Shown here: one piece after another, positions 33,770 through 42,088 of the stretch
Layout: each line of letters begins with the position of its first letter
Numbering within the stretch: the stretch's first letter is position 1
Made by a program: the position numbers and the translations under genes
The notes under the pieces: generated by a model
Told to the model about the DNA's origin: nothing
The model's input: only the letters and a program-made list of their open reading frames with translations
Databases searched by the model: none
From: Actinophytocola xinjiangensis
Lineage (GTDB): Bacteria; Actinomycetota; Actinomycetes; Mycobacteriales; Pseudonocardiaceae
Direction of reading: 5' to 3'
Assembly (NCBI RefSeq): GCF_001921215.1
Contig: NZ_MSIF01000001.1
Location: 1-64,000 of the forward strand
DNA length: 64,000 nucleotides

Positions 33770-34957
33770 ATGGACACGAACCTGGGCCCGCTGGTCGGGC
33801 CGGAGGCGGTGGAACTGCTCGCCGCGGTGCTGACGCCGGCCGGCGGCCGGGTCGAGAACTGGCGGGTCGACCAGGTCGACCACCAGCCGGGCGGGCGGAC
33901 CACCGTCGGCTACCAGGTGCGGGTCGGCTGGGCCGACGGCTCGGTGACCGAGGAGACGCTCGGCGCCGCCACCGGTGACCTGCCGCCCGAGGTGGCGCGT
34001 CTGACCGACGGCCACACCGAGGTGGGTCTGTGGCGTTTCCCGTTCGACCCGGACCTGCCGGCGCTGCCCACGGCCTGCGACCCGCACCGCATGGGCCGGC
34101 TGGCGACCCGCCTGGGCCTCGACGGCGCCGCCGCCCGCCTGACCGTCCGGACCTACCGGCCGCGCCGCCGGGCGGTCGTCGAGCTGGCGACCCCGACCGG
34201 CACGGTCTACGTGAAGGTCCTGCGACCCGGCCGGGTCCGGTCGGTGCACGAGGCCCACCGCGCCGCCACCGCCGCCGGCTACCCGGCCCCCCACCCCCTG
34301 GGCTGGACCACCGACGGCCTCCTCGTCCTGGCGGCACTGCCCGGCCGCCCCCTCCGCGACGCCCTGCTCACCGGCACCCCCCTCACCGACGGCGTGGTCG
34401 ACGGCGTGCTCGCGGCCCTGGACCTGCCCCCGGCCCTGGCCACCGGCGCCCGCCGCCTCACCTGGGGTCAGAAGGCCCGCCACTACGCCGGCGTCATCGC
34501 CGCCACGGTGCCCGACCTGGCCGCCAGAGCCCGGTCGATCGCCGCCGCCGTCGACCACGCCGCCCCCGAAGGCCCCGACACCCCGGTCCACGGCGACTTC
34601 TACGAGGCCCAGCTGATGGTCGCCGCCGACCGTGTCACCGGCGTCCTCGACATCGACACCGCCGGCCGAGGAGAACGCCTCGACGACGCGGCCTGCCTGC
34701 TCGCCCACCTGGCCGTGCTGGCAGACCTCCACCCCACCCGCCGCGCGCCCATCGACCAGTTCCGGGCGGCGCTGCACCCCCGCCTGACCCAGACCCTGGA
34801 TCCGGCCGCGCTGGCCCGCCGCACGGCTGCGGTCGTGCTGTCCCTGGCGACCGGACCGTTCCGGGTACGGGAGCCGGGATGGCGGCGGGCCACCACCCAA
34901 CGCGTCGAGCTGGCAGAGCGCTGGCTCGCGGAACAGATGCAAGGAGTCGAGGTATGA
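33770..34957 (+). CDS. APH-family phosphotransferase
   Basis: A 395-aa kinase-like protein. The catalytic Brenner motif is in PVHGDFYEAQLM (near residue 270) and the metal-binding DxD in VLDIDTAGRGERLDDAA. VYVKVLRPGR supplies the ATP-binding lysine. Family members phosphorylate antibiotics, sugars or choline-like substrates; the substrate here is unknown and the context is not that of a resistance locus. The stop overlaps the next gene's ATG, so it is coupled to an exported repeat protein. The third-position GC is even higher than in the neighbours, with long C-rich runs. Confidence 0.85.
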   Translation: MDTNLGPLVGPEAVELLAAVLTPAGGRVENWRVDQVDHQPGGRTTVGYQVRVGWADGSVTEETLGAATGDLPPEVARLTDGHTEVGLWRFPFDPDLPALPTACDPHRMGRLATRLGLDGAAARLTVRTYRPRRRAVVELATPTGTVYVKVLRPGRVRSVHEAHRAATAAGYPAPHPLGWTTDGLLVLAALPGRPLRDALLTGTPLTDGVVDGVLAALDLPPALATGARRLTWGQKARHYAGVIAATVPDLAARARSIAAAVDHAAPEGPDTPVHGDFYEAQLMVAADRVTGVLDIDTAGRGERLDDAACLLAHLAVLADLHPTRRAPIDQFRAALHPRLTQTLDPAALARRTAAVVLSLATGPFRVREPGWRRATTQRVELAERWLAEQMQGVEV

Positions 34958-35436
34958 ACATCAGGCGCACCTGGGTCGTGATCGGCACCGCCGCGGCCGT
35001 TGCCGGCTTCACCGGCACAGCCCTGGCCAGCGACGACGTCGACCTGAAGGACCAGCAACGGGCCCCGGTCACCGAACAGCACGACAGCCCCCGCCAGGCC
35101 TTCGCCGCCGACAGCGCGTCGTCCCCCGACAGCGCGAACTCGCCGAACGGCGCCGCCAGCGCCGGATCGCCGAGCAGTGCCGCCAGCGCCGCGTCGCCCA
35201 ATGGCACCGACAGTGTCGCGTCGCCCAACAGCGCGGACAGTGTCGGGTCGCCCAACGGCGTCGACAGCGCCGGGTCGCCCAACGGTGCCCCCGCCGCGCC
35301 CGCCCCCCAACCCCAACCCGCGCCGGCCCCCGCGCCGGCGCCGGCCGCGCACTCCGCCGACAGCCCCGCCCCAGTGGCGTCGGCCAACAGCGCCGCCAGC
35401 GCGGACAGCGCCGGCAGCGCCGGCAGCCCCGACTGA
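34954..35436 (+). CDS. Exported Ser/Pro/Asn/Ala repeat protein
   Basis: A 160-aa low-complexity protein. A signal peptide (cleavage near residue 25-26, ALA/SDD) is followed by a short charged region, six tandem nonapeptides of the form (G/A/N)SPN(G/S)xxSx (residues 62-115), a Pro-Ala stretch and a Ser-Ala tail. There is no anchor and no known domain. Such repeats often serve as flexible wall-spanning spacers or glycosylation sites. ATGA overlap with the APH-like kinase gene suggests the two act together; how is unknown. Confidence 0.75.
   Translation: MNIRRTWVVIGTAAAVAGFTGTALASDDVDLKDQQRAPVTEQHDSPRQAFAADSASSPDSANSPNGAASAGSPSSAASAASPNGTDSVASPNSADSVGSPNGVDSAGSPNGAPAAPAPQPQPAPAPAPAPAAHSADSPAPVASANSAASADSAGSAGSPD
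35137..35298 (+). repeat. 27-bp coding tandem repeats (six units)
   Basis: Six degenerate 27-nt units encode the nonapeptides GSPNGVDSA, ASPNSADSV and variants. Units diverge mostly at third positions and at the two variable residues, so they are old enough to have drifted but keep register. Confidence 0.8.
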
Positions 35437-35453
35437 TCACCCCGCGAAGGCCC

Positions 35454-35485
35454 GTGGCCGGAACACCGGTCGGTGTTGCGGCCAC
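35454..35485 (+). terminator. Terminator after the repeat-protein gene
   Basis: Stem 35454-35467 with 35472-35485 (14 positions, one G/G mismatch) and a GGTC loop, 17 bp past the stop. No T-run. Confidence 0.7.
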
Positions 35486-35520
35486 GGCGCCGGTGTGGAC
35501 CACGCGGCATACTGACTCCC

Positions 35521-36249
35521 ATGGACGCGCCGCCGCCCGAAGCCGCCGGTTCGGATGTCGTGGACATCGCCGACCTCGCCGACCTCGACGACGCGGCCTT
35601 CGACCAGGTGTACGACCTCGTCCTGGCCCCGTCCTTCCCGCCGACCGAGCTGCTCGGCCGGGAGGTCCTGCGCGCGCTGTACCTCGGCGGCAACCCCGAC
35701 TTCTTCGGCTACACCGTCCTTCGGGGACACCGGCCGATCGCCGCCGCGTTGTGTGAGCACCATCGTCCGAGTCGGATCTCGTTGCTGGACAACCTCGCCG
35801 TGGCTCCCGACATCCGTCAGGGTGGTCATGGCGGCCGGCTGATGCGCCACCTGTTGTCCCGCTGGGAGTCCGCCGATTCGGTCGCGTTTCTCGCGGAGGT
35901 CGAGGACCCGCGCCACCACCCGGGCGGCGAGCACGGCGACCCGGCCGCCCGGCTGCGTTTCTACGACCGCCACGGTGCCCAACTGCTTCCGTTGCCCTAC
36001 TTCCAGCCCTCGCTCGGGCCGGGGCTCGACCGGGTGCCGAACCTGCTGCTGCTCGCCCTCCGCACCCGCGACTCCGGGCTGCCCAGCGCCGCCCTGGGCG
36101 CGTTCCTCGACGACAACATCACGGCCTGCGAGGGCGACACGGCCAGGGACACCGACCCCGACTACCGCTCGCTGCGGGACCGGGTCACCGCCTGGCCGCC
36201 GACCGCACCGCTGTGGCCGCTGTCGCGCCTGGCCGACCTACCCGAATGA
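35521..36249 (+). CDS. GNAT-family N-acetyltransferase
   Basis: A 242-aa protein. The acetyl-CoA site is in LDNLAVAPDIRQGGHGGRLM (motif A, Q/R-x-x-G-x-G/A at about 99-104), followed by FYDRHGAQLL (motif B), as in GNAT enzymes. A long C-terminal extension (about 165-242) is not typical of the minimal fold. Substrate unknown. ATG 35521 has no strong ribosome site and follows a terminator, so it probably has its own promoter. The 3' end overlaps the convergent STAND-ATPase gene by 12 bp. Confidence 0.85.
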   Translation: MDAPPPEAAGSDVVDIADLADLDDAAFDQVYDLVLAPSFPPTELLGREVLRALYLGGNPDFFGYTVLRGHRPIAAALCEHHRPSRISLLDNLAVAPDIRQGGHGGRLMRHLLSRWESADSVAFLAEVEDPRHHPGGEHGDPAARLRFYDRHGAQLLPLPYFQPSLGPGLDRVPNLLLLALRTRDSGLPSAALGAFLDDNITACEGDTARDTDPDYRSLRDRVTAWPPTAPLWPLSRLADLPE

Positions 36250-38664
36250 TCCGGGCTCGGCCCGCAGATCGTCGAGGCCGGCGACCGGGTCGAGGCAGTC
36301 CTCCCAGTCGCGTCGCCAGCGGGACATGAAGTCCGAGCCCTCGGTGCGCAGGTCGGCCGGGGACGGTCCTGCGACGAACAGGGCCGTGAGCGGTTCGGCG
36401 GGGTCGGTGGGCAGGACCTCGTGGCAGGCTTCCTGGCCGCCGGTGCGCAGGCCGGCGACGAACTCGGCCATCGCCTCCGGTGACAGCTGCGCCGCGCGTT
36501 CGGCGGCCCGTCCGGTCATTTCCAGGTAGAAGCGGCTGGTGTACTCGTCCGGCCCCCGCTGCCAGGCGCCGTGCAGCCAGTACGCCTGGCGCACCGCCCG
36601 GCCGTAGGCGGCACCGGCCGCGCGGGTCTCGCCGCGCTGCCACAGCAGGTCGCCGCGCAGCCGGTGAAGGTTGCCCTGGACCTCGTGGTCCCAGTCGTCG
36701 TCCTCGCCCGCGCGGGTGAACTCGTGCCGGGCGGCGCGTGCCAGCAGGTCCTCGGCCTGCGCCGGGTCGCCGGACTCGTAGGCCATGTCGGCACGCTCGT
36801 AGAGCATCCACACGACGTTCCAGTCGTCGTCGAGTTTCTCGAACGCGGAGGTCGCCGCCCGGTAGTAGCGCACCGCCCTCGGGTCGCCGGGGGCGCGGAA
36901 GCGGATCGAGTGCGCCAGGAACACCGTGATCAACGCGTCGGCGAACGCCACGTCCCGGCGCTCCGCGTCGGTGAGGCGCACGCCCCTGGCCAGGCTGTCG
37001 ACGGTGAGGCTGCGCACCAACAACAGCTGGTCGCGGACCTGGTCCCACGGCGCGTCGGCCGGTTTCGGCGCGCCCATCGGATAGCTGGTGAGCAGGGTCG
37101 CCAGCGCCTCGAGGAACTGGCGGTCGCGCCGCAGCTCGGTCTCCACCAGCTCGACGTCCTCGCTCGCGTTCGCCCAGATGGTCGCCGTGCGGTGCCAGTC
37201 CTCCAGCAGCCCCCGGTTGAACTCGAACGGCACGTAGCAGCCCCACCACCAGAACGCCTTCAGGAACACCAGCAGGAACCGGGACCGGGTCACCGCGCGC
37301 CGCTCGACCAGCATCCCGGTGTGGTGCAGCCAGCGACGTTTCCGGTGCTGCCACAGGGGATCCTCGAACGCGTACCAGGACTCGTAGGACTCGCCGTCCA
37401 GTTCGGTCAGCGCACCGAAGTAGTGTTCGGCGGCCAGGCGGTGCAGCTCCAGCCAGCGGGAGCGGTTGCGCGCCGGGGTCCGGGCCTCGATCGCCAGCCG
37501 CAGGAACTCGTGCAGCCGGTAGCTGTTGTGGGCGCGGCCGGAGGTCTCCACCACCTGCCGGATCATCCGCAGCCGCACCAGGTCGGCGATGACGTCGGCC
37601 GCCTGGACCTGCGAGGAGTCGGTCAGCTTGGTGAGCAGGCCCTCGGTGAACGTGTCGGCCACCGCCGCCGCCTCGACCGCCGCCCGGTGACGTGGTTGCC
37701 GTGCGGCGCCGAGGATCGTGTCGACCAGGTCGGCCCACCGCTGGTGGGTCCGGGTCGGCAGCCGGTCGAGGGTGCGGCGCAGCGTCAGCGCGTCCAACGC
37801 CGGCCCGCCCAGTTCCAGGACCAGCTCGGCGACCAGACCGACACCGCCGGGGTGCCCGTCGGTGAACCGCTGCACGACGTCGGTGACCTCCTCGGCCACC
37901 GGGACGCCCGAGCACCGCTGCCGCAGGCATTCGGCGGTCTCGGCCCGGGTGAAGTGGTCCAGCGGCAGCTGGTCGAACTCGGTGTCCTTGAGCCAGGTCC
38001 GCACGGTGGGGGTGCGGGCGAGCACCACCAGCGTTCTGGGCAGGTGGCGGGCGAGGTCACGCAGCAGCCACCAGCCGATCTGGTCGTCGGCGACCAGGTC
38101 GAACGCGTCGATGGTGACCAGGACCGGGCGGCGGCGCCGGCGCAGGGAGGACTCCCACGCGGCGACGAACGCGTCGGTGATCCGCTGCTGCCGTTCCCGC
38201 AGCGCGTCCCGGGTGGCCGACTCGGCGTTGACCTCGACCCGCGCGGTGAGGGTGCCGACCCTGGCCGCGTCGCCGAAGGTGATCGCGTTGTATCCCTGCT
38301 GCCGGTCGGCCTCCGGTCCGTCGAGGCGGGCGAGGGCGCGGAACTCGGCGAACTCGCGGTGCCCGTCGTCGAAGTACCGGTGCAGGATCTGCTTGGACCG
38401 CGACAGGGTTTCCAGCAGCATCGTGGCCGACGCGTTGGGCCCGAACTCGCCGGAGTAGCCCTCGCCGATGCCGTGGTCGCGCATGTCGATCCGGATCACC
38501 CTGGCCGGGCCGTCGTCGGCCGCGGCCGCGAGCCGTTCGAGGAACATGGTCTTGCCGATGCCGTTGAGGCCGGCGACGTCCACCACCCGGCCGTGCAGGT
38601 CGGCCGAGTACAGGTGGTCGAGGCAGGTCCGCAGTTCCCGGTCTCGGCCGATGAAGTCGGTCAT
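36238..38664 (-). CDS. STAND-type ATPase with TPR-like C-terminus
   Basis: An 808-aa protein. The P-loop GLNGIGKT is at residues 32-39, Walker B-like VLVTIDAFDL near 190, and the winged-helix part (YRLHEFLRLAIEART) near 395. The C-terminal 400 residues are helical; AVRYYRAATSAFEKL, PAQAEDLLARAARHEF and AAGAAYGRAVRQAYW look like TPR units. There is no DNA-binding domain, unlike the regulators at 5343-7142 and 60949-63195. STAND proteins act as ligand-triggered switches, often in immunity or signalling. The ATG overlaps the stop of a two-helix membrane protein gene (ATGA), so these two form a fixed pair. Function unknown. Confidence 0.88.
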   Translation of the reverse strand: MTDFIGRDRELRTCLDHLYSADLHGRVVDVAGLNGIGKTMFLERLAAAADDGPARVIRIDMRDHGIGEGYSGEFGPNASATMLLETLSRSKQILHRYFDDGHREFAEFRALARLDGPEADRQQGYNAITFGDAARVGTLTARVEVNAESATRDALRERQQRITDAFVAAWESSLRRRRRPVLVTIDAFDLVADDQIGWWLLRDLARHLPRTLVVLARTPTVRTWLKDTEFDQLPLDHFTRAETAECLRQRCSGVPVAEEVTDVVQRFTDGHPGGVGLVAELVLELGGPALDALTLRRTLDRLPTRTHQRWADLVDTILGAARQPRHRAAVEAAAVADTFTEGLLTKLTDSSQVQAADVIADLVRLRMIRQVVETSGRAHNSYRLHEFLRLAIEARTPARNRSRWLELHRLAAEHYFGALTELDGESYESWYAFEDPLWQHRKRRWLHHTGMLVERRAVTRSRFLLVFLKAFWWWGCYVPFEFNRGLLEDWHRTATIWANASEDVELVETELRRDRQFLEALATLLTSYPMGAPKPADAPWDQVRDQLLLVRSLTVDSLARGVRLTDAERRDVAFADALITVFLAHSIRFRAPGDPRAVRYYRAATSAFEKLDDDWNVVWMLYERADMAYESGDPAQAEDLLARAARHEFTRAGEDDDWDHEVQGNLHRLRGDLLWQRGETRAAGAAYGRAVRQAYWLHGAWQRGPDEYTSRFYLEMTGRAAERAAQLSPEAMAEFVAGLRTGGQEACHEVLPTDPAEPLTALFVAGPSPADLRTEGSDFMSRWRRDWEDCLDPVAGLDDLRAEPGSFG

Positions 38665-38987
38665 CTGGGTCCGGAGGAGATGTCGATGTCGTCGATCGTG
38701 GCGTCGTCACCGACGCGCAGCACGTTACGACGTCCGCGCACCCGCAGCCGGCGGGACCGGACCCGATCGCCGAACCGCACGGTGTTCCCGGGTTCGGTGC
38801 CCGACGGTGCGCGGGACACCAGCAGCGAGACCGCCGCCGTCAGCACGGTCAGCACGCCCACCACGACCCAGGCCAGCACGCTGTACTTCCATTCGGTGGC
38901 CAGGTTGATCGCGACCGCGAGCGCCGAACCGAGCAGCGCCGGGACAAGAGCCAGTACGACCGAACGCCGAAACCGCTGACCGGACAT
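38661..38987 (-). CDS. Small two-helix membrane protein paired with STAND ATPase
   Basis: A 108-aa protein with two membrane helices (about 8-27 VVLALVPALLGSALAVAINL; 33-52 VLAWVVVGVLTVLTAAVSLL). The C-terminal half (about 55-108) is soluble, very Arg-rich (RVRSRRLRVRGRR) and ends in alternating strands VLRVGDDATIDDIDISSG. No family recognised. The tail should be cytosolic by the positive-inside rule and could dock the ATPase encoded by the overlapping next gene. Start ATG 38987 begins the first basic/hydrophobic unit; AAGG lies upstream. Confidence 0.75.
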   Translation of the reverse strand: MSGQRFRRSVVLALVPALLGSALAVAINLATEWKYSVLAWVVVGVLTVLTAAVSLLVSRAPSGTEPGNTVRFGDRVRSRRLRVRGRRNVLRVGDDATIDDIDISSGPR

Positions 38988-39046
38988 GGGGACCTTCGCT
39001 CTGCCGTGGCACGTCCCGACCGTGACCCCGATCATACTCCGCGTGG

Positions 39047-39664
39047 TCACGCGCAGGTGGCACGCCAACACCGCAGGTCCCAGTGTTCGACGGGAGTTCC
39101 GCCGCCGCCCCGGACCACCCGCTGCCCGTGCGCGAAGGTCACCGTTGCCGAGGTGCGCACCCACAGCCACGCGGTCAGCTTCGGCTCCGGCCGGGTCCAG
39201 ACGTGGTACCAGGCCTGGCCATCGACGTCGTCCCCGGTGGTCACCAGCGGGACCTGCAGATACCACTGGGCGGGCGCCGGCAGATGTCCCAGCAGGTCGC
39301 GGACCGGCGTCGGCAGCGCCCCCAGCGTCGGCGGGCGGTCCTCACGGGTGACGGCGCCCGGCCCAGGGCCGTGGAACTCGCTGCTGGTCAGCGAGCCGGG
39401 AACCCACCGCAGGATCTCGAGGCGGTGTCGCGCCCGGCCCTCGGTGGTGACCGGGGTCGCCACGCACATCGCCCGGTCGCCGAACGCCGTGACCGACGTG
39501 CGGTTCGGGTCGTCGTGGTCGCGCCACCACATCTGGAGGGTGCCGAGCTCGCCGGCGAGCCGGTCGCGCAGCGCCGCCCGCAGCCCGTCCCAGTCCTGCC
39601 GCGCGGCGGGGTCCACGGCCGGTAGCGCACCGGGTACGTGCAGCACACCCCGCTCGTCGACCAC
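39047..39664 (-). CDS. Hypothetical protein upstream of the STAND pair
   Basis: A soluble protein of about 205 aa with no family I recognise. It is Trp-rich (MWWRDHDD, YHVWTRPEP, AWLWVRTS, HWDLRCWRATCA). The GTG at 39664 follows a GGGGG-containing site; an ATG at 39751 would extend it into the promoter region of the divergent gene and is less likely. The 59-bp gap to the membrane protein allows one operon of three genes, but this is not certain. Possible disulfide pair (RCWRATC) at the very end. Confidence 0.6.
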   Translation of the reverse strand: MVDERGVLHVPGALPAVDPAARQDWDGLRAALRDRLAGELGTLQMWWRDHDDPNRTSVTAFGDRAMCVATPVTTEGRARHRLEILRWVPGSLTSSEFHGPGPGAVTREDRPPTLGALPTPVRDLLGHLPAPAQWYLQVPLVTTGDDVDGQAWYHVWTRPEPKLTAWLWVRTSATVTFAHGQRVVRGGGGTPVEHWDLRCWRATCA

Positions 39665-39786
39665 TTCGGCCCCCGTCCGTCGTCCCGGTGTGACACTGGC
39701 ACAGGTTGCGACCGTTCGGCAGACGCGGGCCGCCGCGTTTCGTATCCTCACGGCCGGGAGCGCGAAAGATCGACCAGGGGGTGCCG

Positions 39787-40305
39787 GTGACCGACGGTGG
39801 TTCGAGCCTGACCGAGGACGACCTGGCCCTGCGGGACCGGCTGATCGCCGAGGCCGACACCAACGGCCACGCGATCGTCCAGGTCCCCGCCGAGGACGGC
39901 GAGGCGCCGTTCACGTTCTCCGTCGGCGCCTACCGCAGCTTCGGCGTGCCGGAGGGCATCGTTGTCGGCCTGCCGCCCGACGCCGGCCGGCACCTGGTGA
40001 ACGTGTACGTGCACCGGGTGGCCGCCGGCAAGAAGTACATCCCGGGCGTGCGGTACCACGACTTCTTCGACGGCACACCGATCACCTTCGAGCGTGTCGC
40101 CAAGGGCCACTACTTCCCCTACTTCGGCACCGCGTTCCTGCTGCACCCCGACGGTGACTTCCCGGCCCTGCAGCTGATCGTGCCGACGGCCGACACGGTC
40201 TGGCCGTGGCAGCCGCAGGCGCCGGCCGGGTTCGCGCGCTGGCAACGGATCCTGACGGTCAGCGGCAGCCCGGAGAGCTGGGTGCCGGGCGTCAACGGAC
40301 CGTGA
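39787..40305 (+). CDS. DUF4262 protein
   Basis: A 172-aa cytosolic protein. FTFSVGAYRSFGVPEGIVVGL near residue 40 and the C-terminal PALQLIVPTADTVWPW block match the DUF4262 family, whose function is unknown. The GTG at 39787 has an AGGGGG site; GTG 39781 is the alternative. It shares its promoter region with the divergent hypothetical gene. Confidence 0.78.
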   Translation: MTDGGSSLTEDDLALRDRLIAEADTNGHAIVQVPAEDGEAPFTFSVGAYRSFGVPEGIVVGLPPDAGRHLVNVYVHRVAAGKKYIPGVRYHDFFDGTPITFERVAKGHYFPYFGTAFLLHPDGDFPALQLIVPTADTVWPWQPQAPAGFARWQRILTVSGSPESWVPGVNGP

Positions 40306-40351
40306 CCCCCGGTACTCGACATCGCACCGGCGATGCACGAGGCTGTCCGGC

Positions 40352-42088
40352 ATGGCAGCGCCCCGGCCCCGCCCACGGGAGATCACCGAGGAACAACTGG
40401 GTTTCCAGCCACGGCGGGCGGTGCGCTGGCTCAACCCGGGGGTGCTGATCACCACCGGCGCGCAGTCGGTGATGGCCTCGATCTTCGGTTCCTACGCGGA
40501 CAAACGCGAACTCCAGGCCACGCTGGGAGCCGGGGTCCACTCCCACGCCGAGGACGGCCACTGGCTGGACTTCGTCGCCGACCTCGGTGACGGCTTCGAC
40601 GCCACCTACTCCATCGCCTCGCTGCTGGCCGCGCCGGAGCTGACCGTCGGCGGGCAGACCCTGCCGCGCGGACGGGTGCTGGTCATGGGCGGTGACCAGG
40701 TCTACCCGGCCGCGTCCACCGAGGCCTACGAGGACCGCAGCAAGGGTGTCTACCGCGCGGCGCTGCCGGTCGCGCCGCCCGAGTCGCCGACGCTCTACGC
40801 CCTGCCCGGCAACCACGACTGGTACGACGGCCTCACCACGTTCCTGCGGGTCTTCGGCCAGGGCCGGCCGGTCGGCGGCTGGGCCACCGCGCAGAGCCGC
40901 AGCTACTTCGCCCTCGAGTTACCCCACCGGTGGTGGCTCTACGCCGTCGACACCCAGTTCGACGACTACGTCGACGCCCCGCAACTGGCCTACTTCCGCG
41001 ACGCCGCCACCGCCCTGGAGGAGGGCGACGCGGTCATCCTGTGCACCTCCAAGCCCGCCTGGGTGCCGGCCGGCTCCGGCGGGCCGAGCACCGGCTACGA
41101 CACCATCGAGTTCTTCCAGCGAGAGGTCATCCGCCCGCGCGGCGCCACCGTCCCGCTGATGCTCTCCGGCGACAAGCACCACTACGTGCGCTACGCCGAA
41201 CGCGACGGCACCGGCCAGCGGATCACCTGCGGTCTCGGCGGCGCCTACCTCGCCAGCACCCACACCCTGCCCCGGACGCTGACCCTGCCGCCGGCGCGGT
41301 CGCGGGTGCGGGCCCCGTCCGACCAGCGGCGCTACGACCTGGCCGCCCGCTACCCCGGCAAGACCGAGTCGGAGTGGCTCGCGGCCGGGATCTTCCGTCT
41401 GCCGTGGCGCAACCCGGGGTTCTGGGCGCTGACCGGCCTGCTGCAGACGGCGATGACGCTGGCCGTGCTCTACGGCGTGACCGGAGTCGGCAACCCCGAC
41501 CGCCAGGGCGTGTTCGGTCAGCTGGCGGCCTGGTCACCGGCGGCGGTGGCCGCGGTCGTGCTGGTGTTCGCCGGGGTGGCGTTCGCCCGGTTCGACCTGC
41601 CGAGGACCGGCAGAACCAACGTGCTCGCCGGTGTCCTGCACGCCGCCGGGCACCTGGCGCTGAGCGCCGGCTGGGCGTTCGCGGTGCGTTGGCTCTACCG
41701 CGACGTGCTGCCCGAGGGCGCGGCGGGGGACTGGCTGGTGTTCGGGTTCGTGGTGGTCGTGACGCCGGTGGTGCTCGGGTTCCTGGACGCGCAGCTGGTC
41801 GCGCTGTACCTGCTGGTGGCGAGCCGGTTCGGGATCAACTCCAACGAGGCGTTCGCCGGGCAGGGCATCGAGGACCACAAGGGTTTCCTGCGCCTGCACA
41901 TCGCCGGGGACGGCACGCTGACCGTGTACCCGGTGCGGCTGTCGAAGGTCTGCCGCCGCTGGCGTGCCAACCCCGACGGCGCCCCGACCGACCCGTGGCT
42001 GCTGCCGGTGGAGCGGTTACGCCCGGAGTTGGTGGAGGCCCCGGTCAGGGTCCCGCGCGACCCTCAGGCCGCGCCGCCGTTGACGTAG
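40352..42088 (+). CDS. Metallophosphoesterase with C-terminal membrane domain
   Basis: A 578-aa protein. The N-terminal 350 residues carry calcineurin-like motifs: VADLGDG, MGGDQVYP, LPGNHDWYDG, SGDKHHYVRY. About four hydrophobic helices follow (about 355-500: FWALTGLLQTAMTLAVLYGV, AAVAAVVLVFAGVAFA, and others), then a soluble tail. The first metal motif is DLGDG rather than DxH, so the metal site may be altered. The catalytic part precedes the helices and has no signal peptide, so it is probably cytosolic at the membrane. Substrate unknown; a lipid-linked or nucleotide substrate is possible. Its 3' end overlaps the convergent SDR gene by 25 bp. Confidence 0.82.
   Translation: MAAPRPRPREITEEQLGFQPRRAVRWLNPGVLITTGAQSVMASIFGSYADKRELQATLGAGVHSHAEDGHWLDFVADLGDGFDATYSIASLLAAPELTVGGQTLPRGRVLVMGGDQVYPAASTEAYEDRSKGVYRAALPVAPPESPTLYALPGNHDWYDGLTTFLRVFGQGRPVGGWATAQSRSYFALELPHRWWLYAVDTQFDDYVDAPQLAYFRDAATALEEGDAVILCTSKPAWVPAGSGGPSTGYDTIEFFQREVIRPRGATVPLMLSGDKHHYVRYAERDGTGQRITCGLGGAYLASTHTLPRTLTLPPARSRVRAPSDQRRYDLAARYPGKTESEWLAAGIFRLPWRNPGFWALTGLLQTAMTLAVLYGVTGVGNPDRQGVFGQLAAWSPAAVAAVVLVFAGVAFARFDLPRTGRTNVLAGVLHAAGHLALSAGWAFAVRWLYRDVLPEGAAGDWLVFGFVVVVTPVVLGFLDAQLVALYLLVASRFGINSNEAFAGQGIEDHKGFLRLHIAGDGTLTVYPVRLSKVCRRWRANPDGAPTDPWLLPVERLRPELVEAPVRVPRDPQAAPPLT

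Noticed and set aside
33770-34957. Considered as an aminoglycoside resistance gene
   Set aside because: Only general APH-fold motifs are present, and the coupling to a secreted repeat protein is not a resistance context.
35137-35298. Regular 27-bp repeats, considered as a CRISPR array
   Set aside because: Repeats are in-frame, contiguous without spacers, degenerate at third positions and encode a signal-peptide protein.
36571-38979. Plus-strand frame of 802 codons opposite the STAND ATPase
   Set aside because: Composition is Val/Gln/Gly/Arg-rich with no fold; the opposite strand has a P-loop and an operon overlap.
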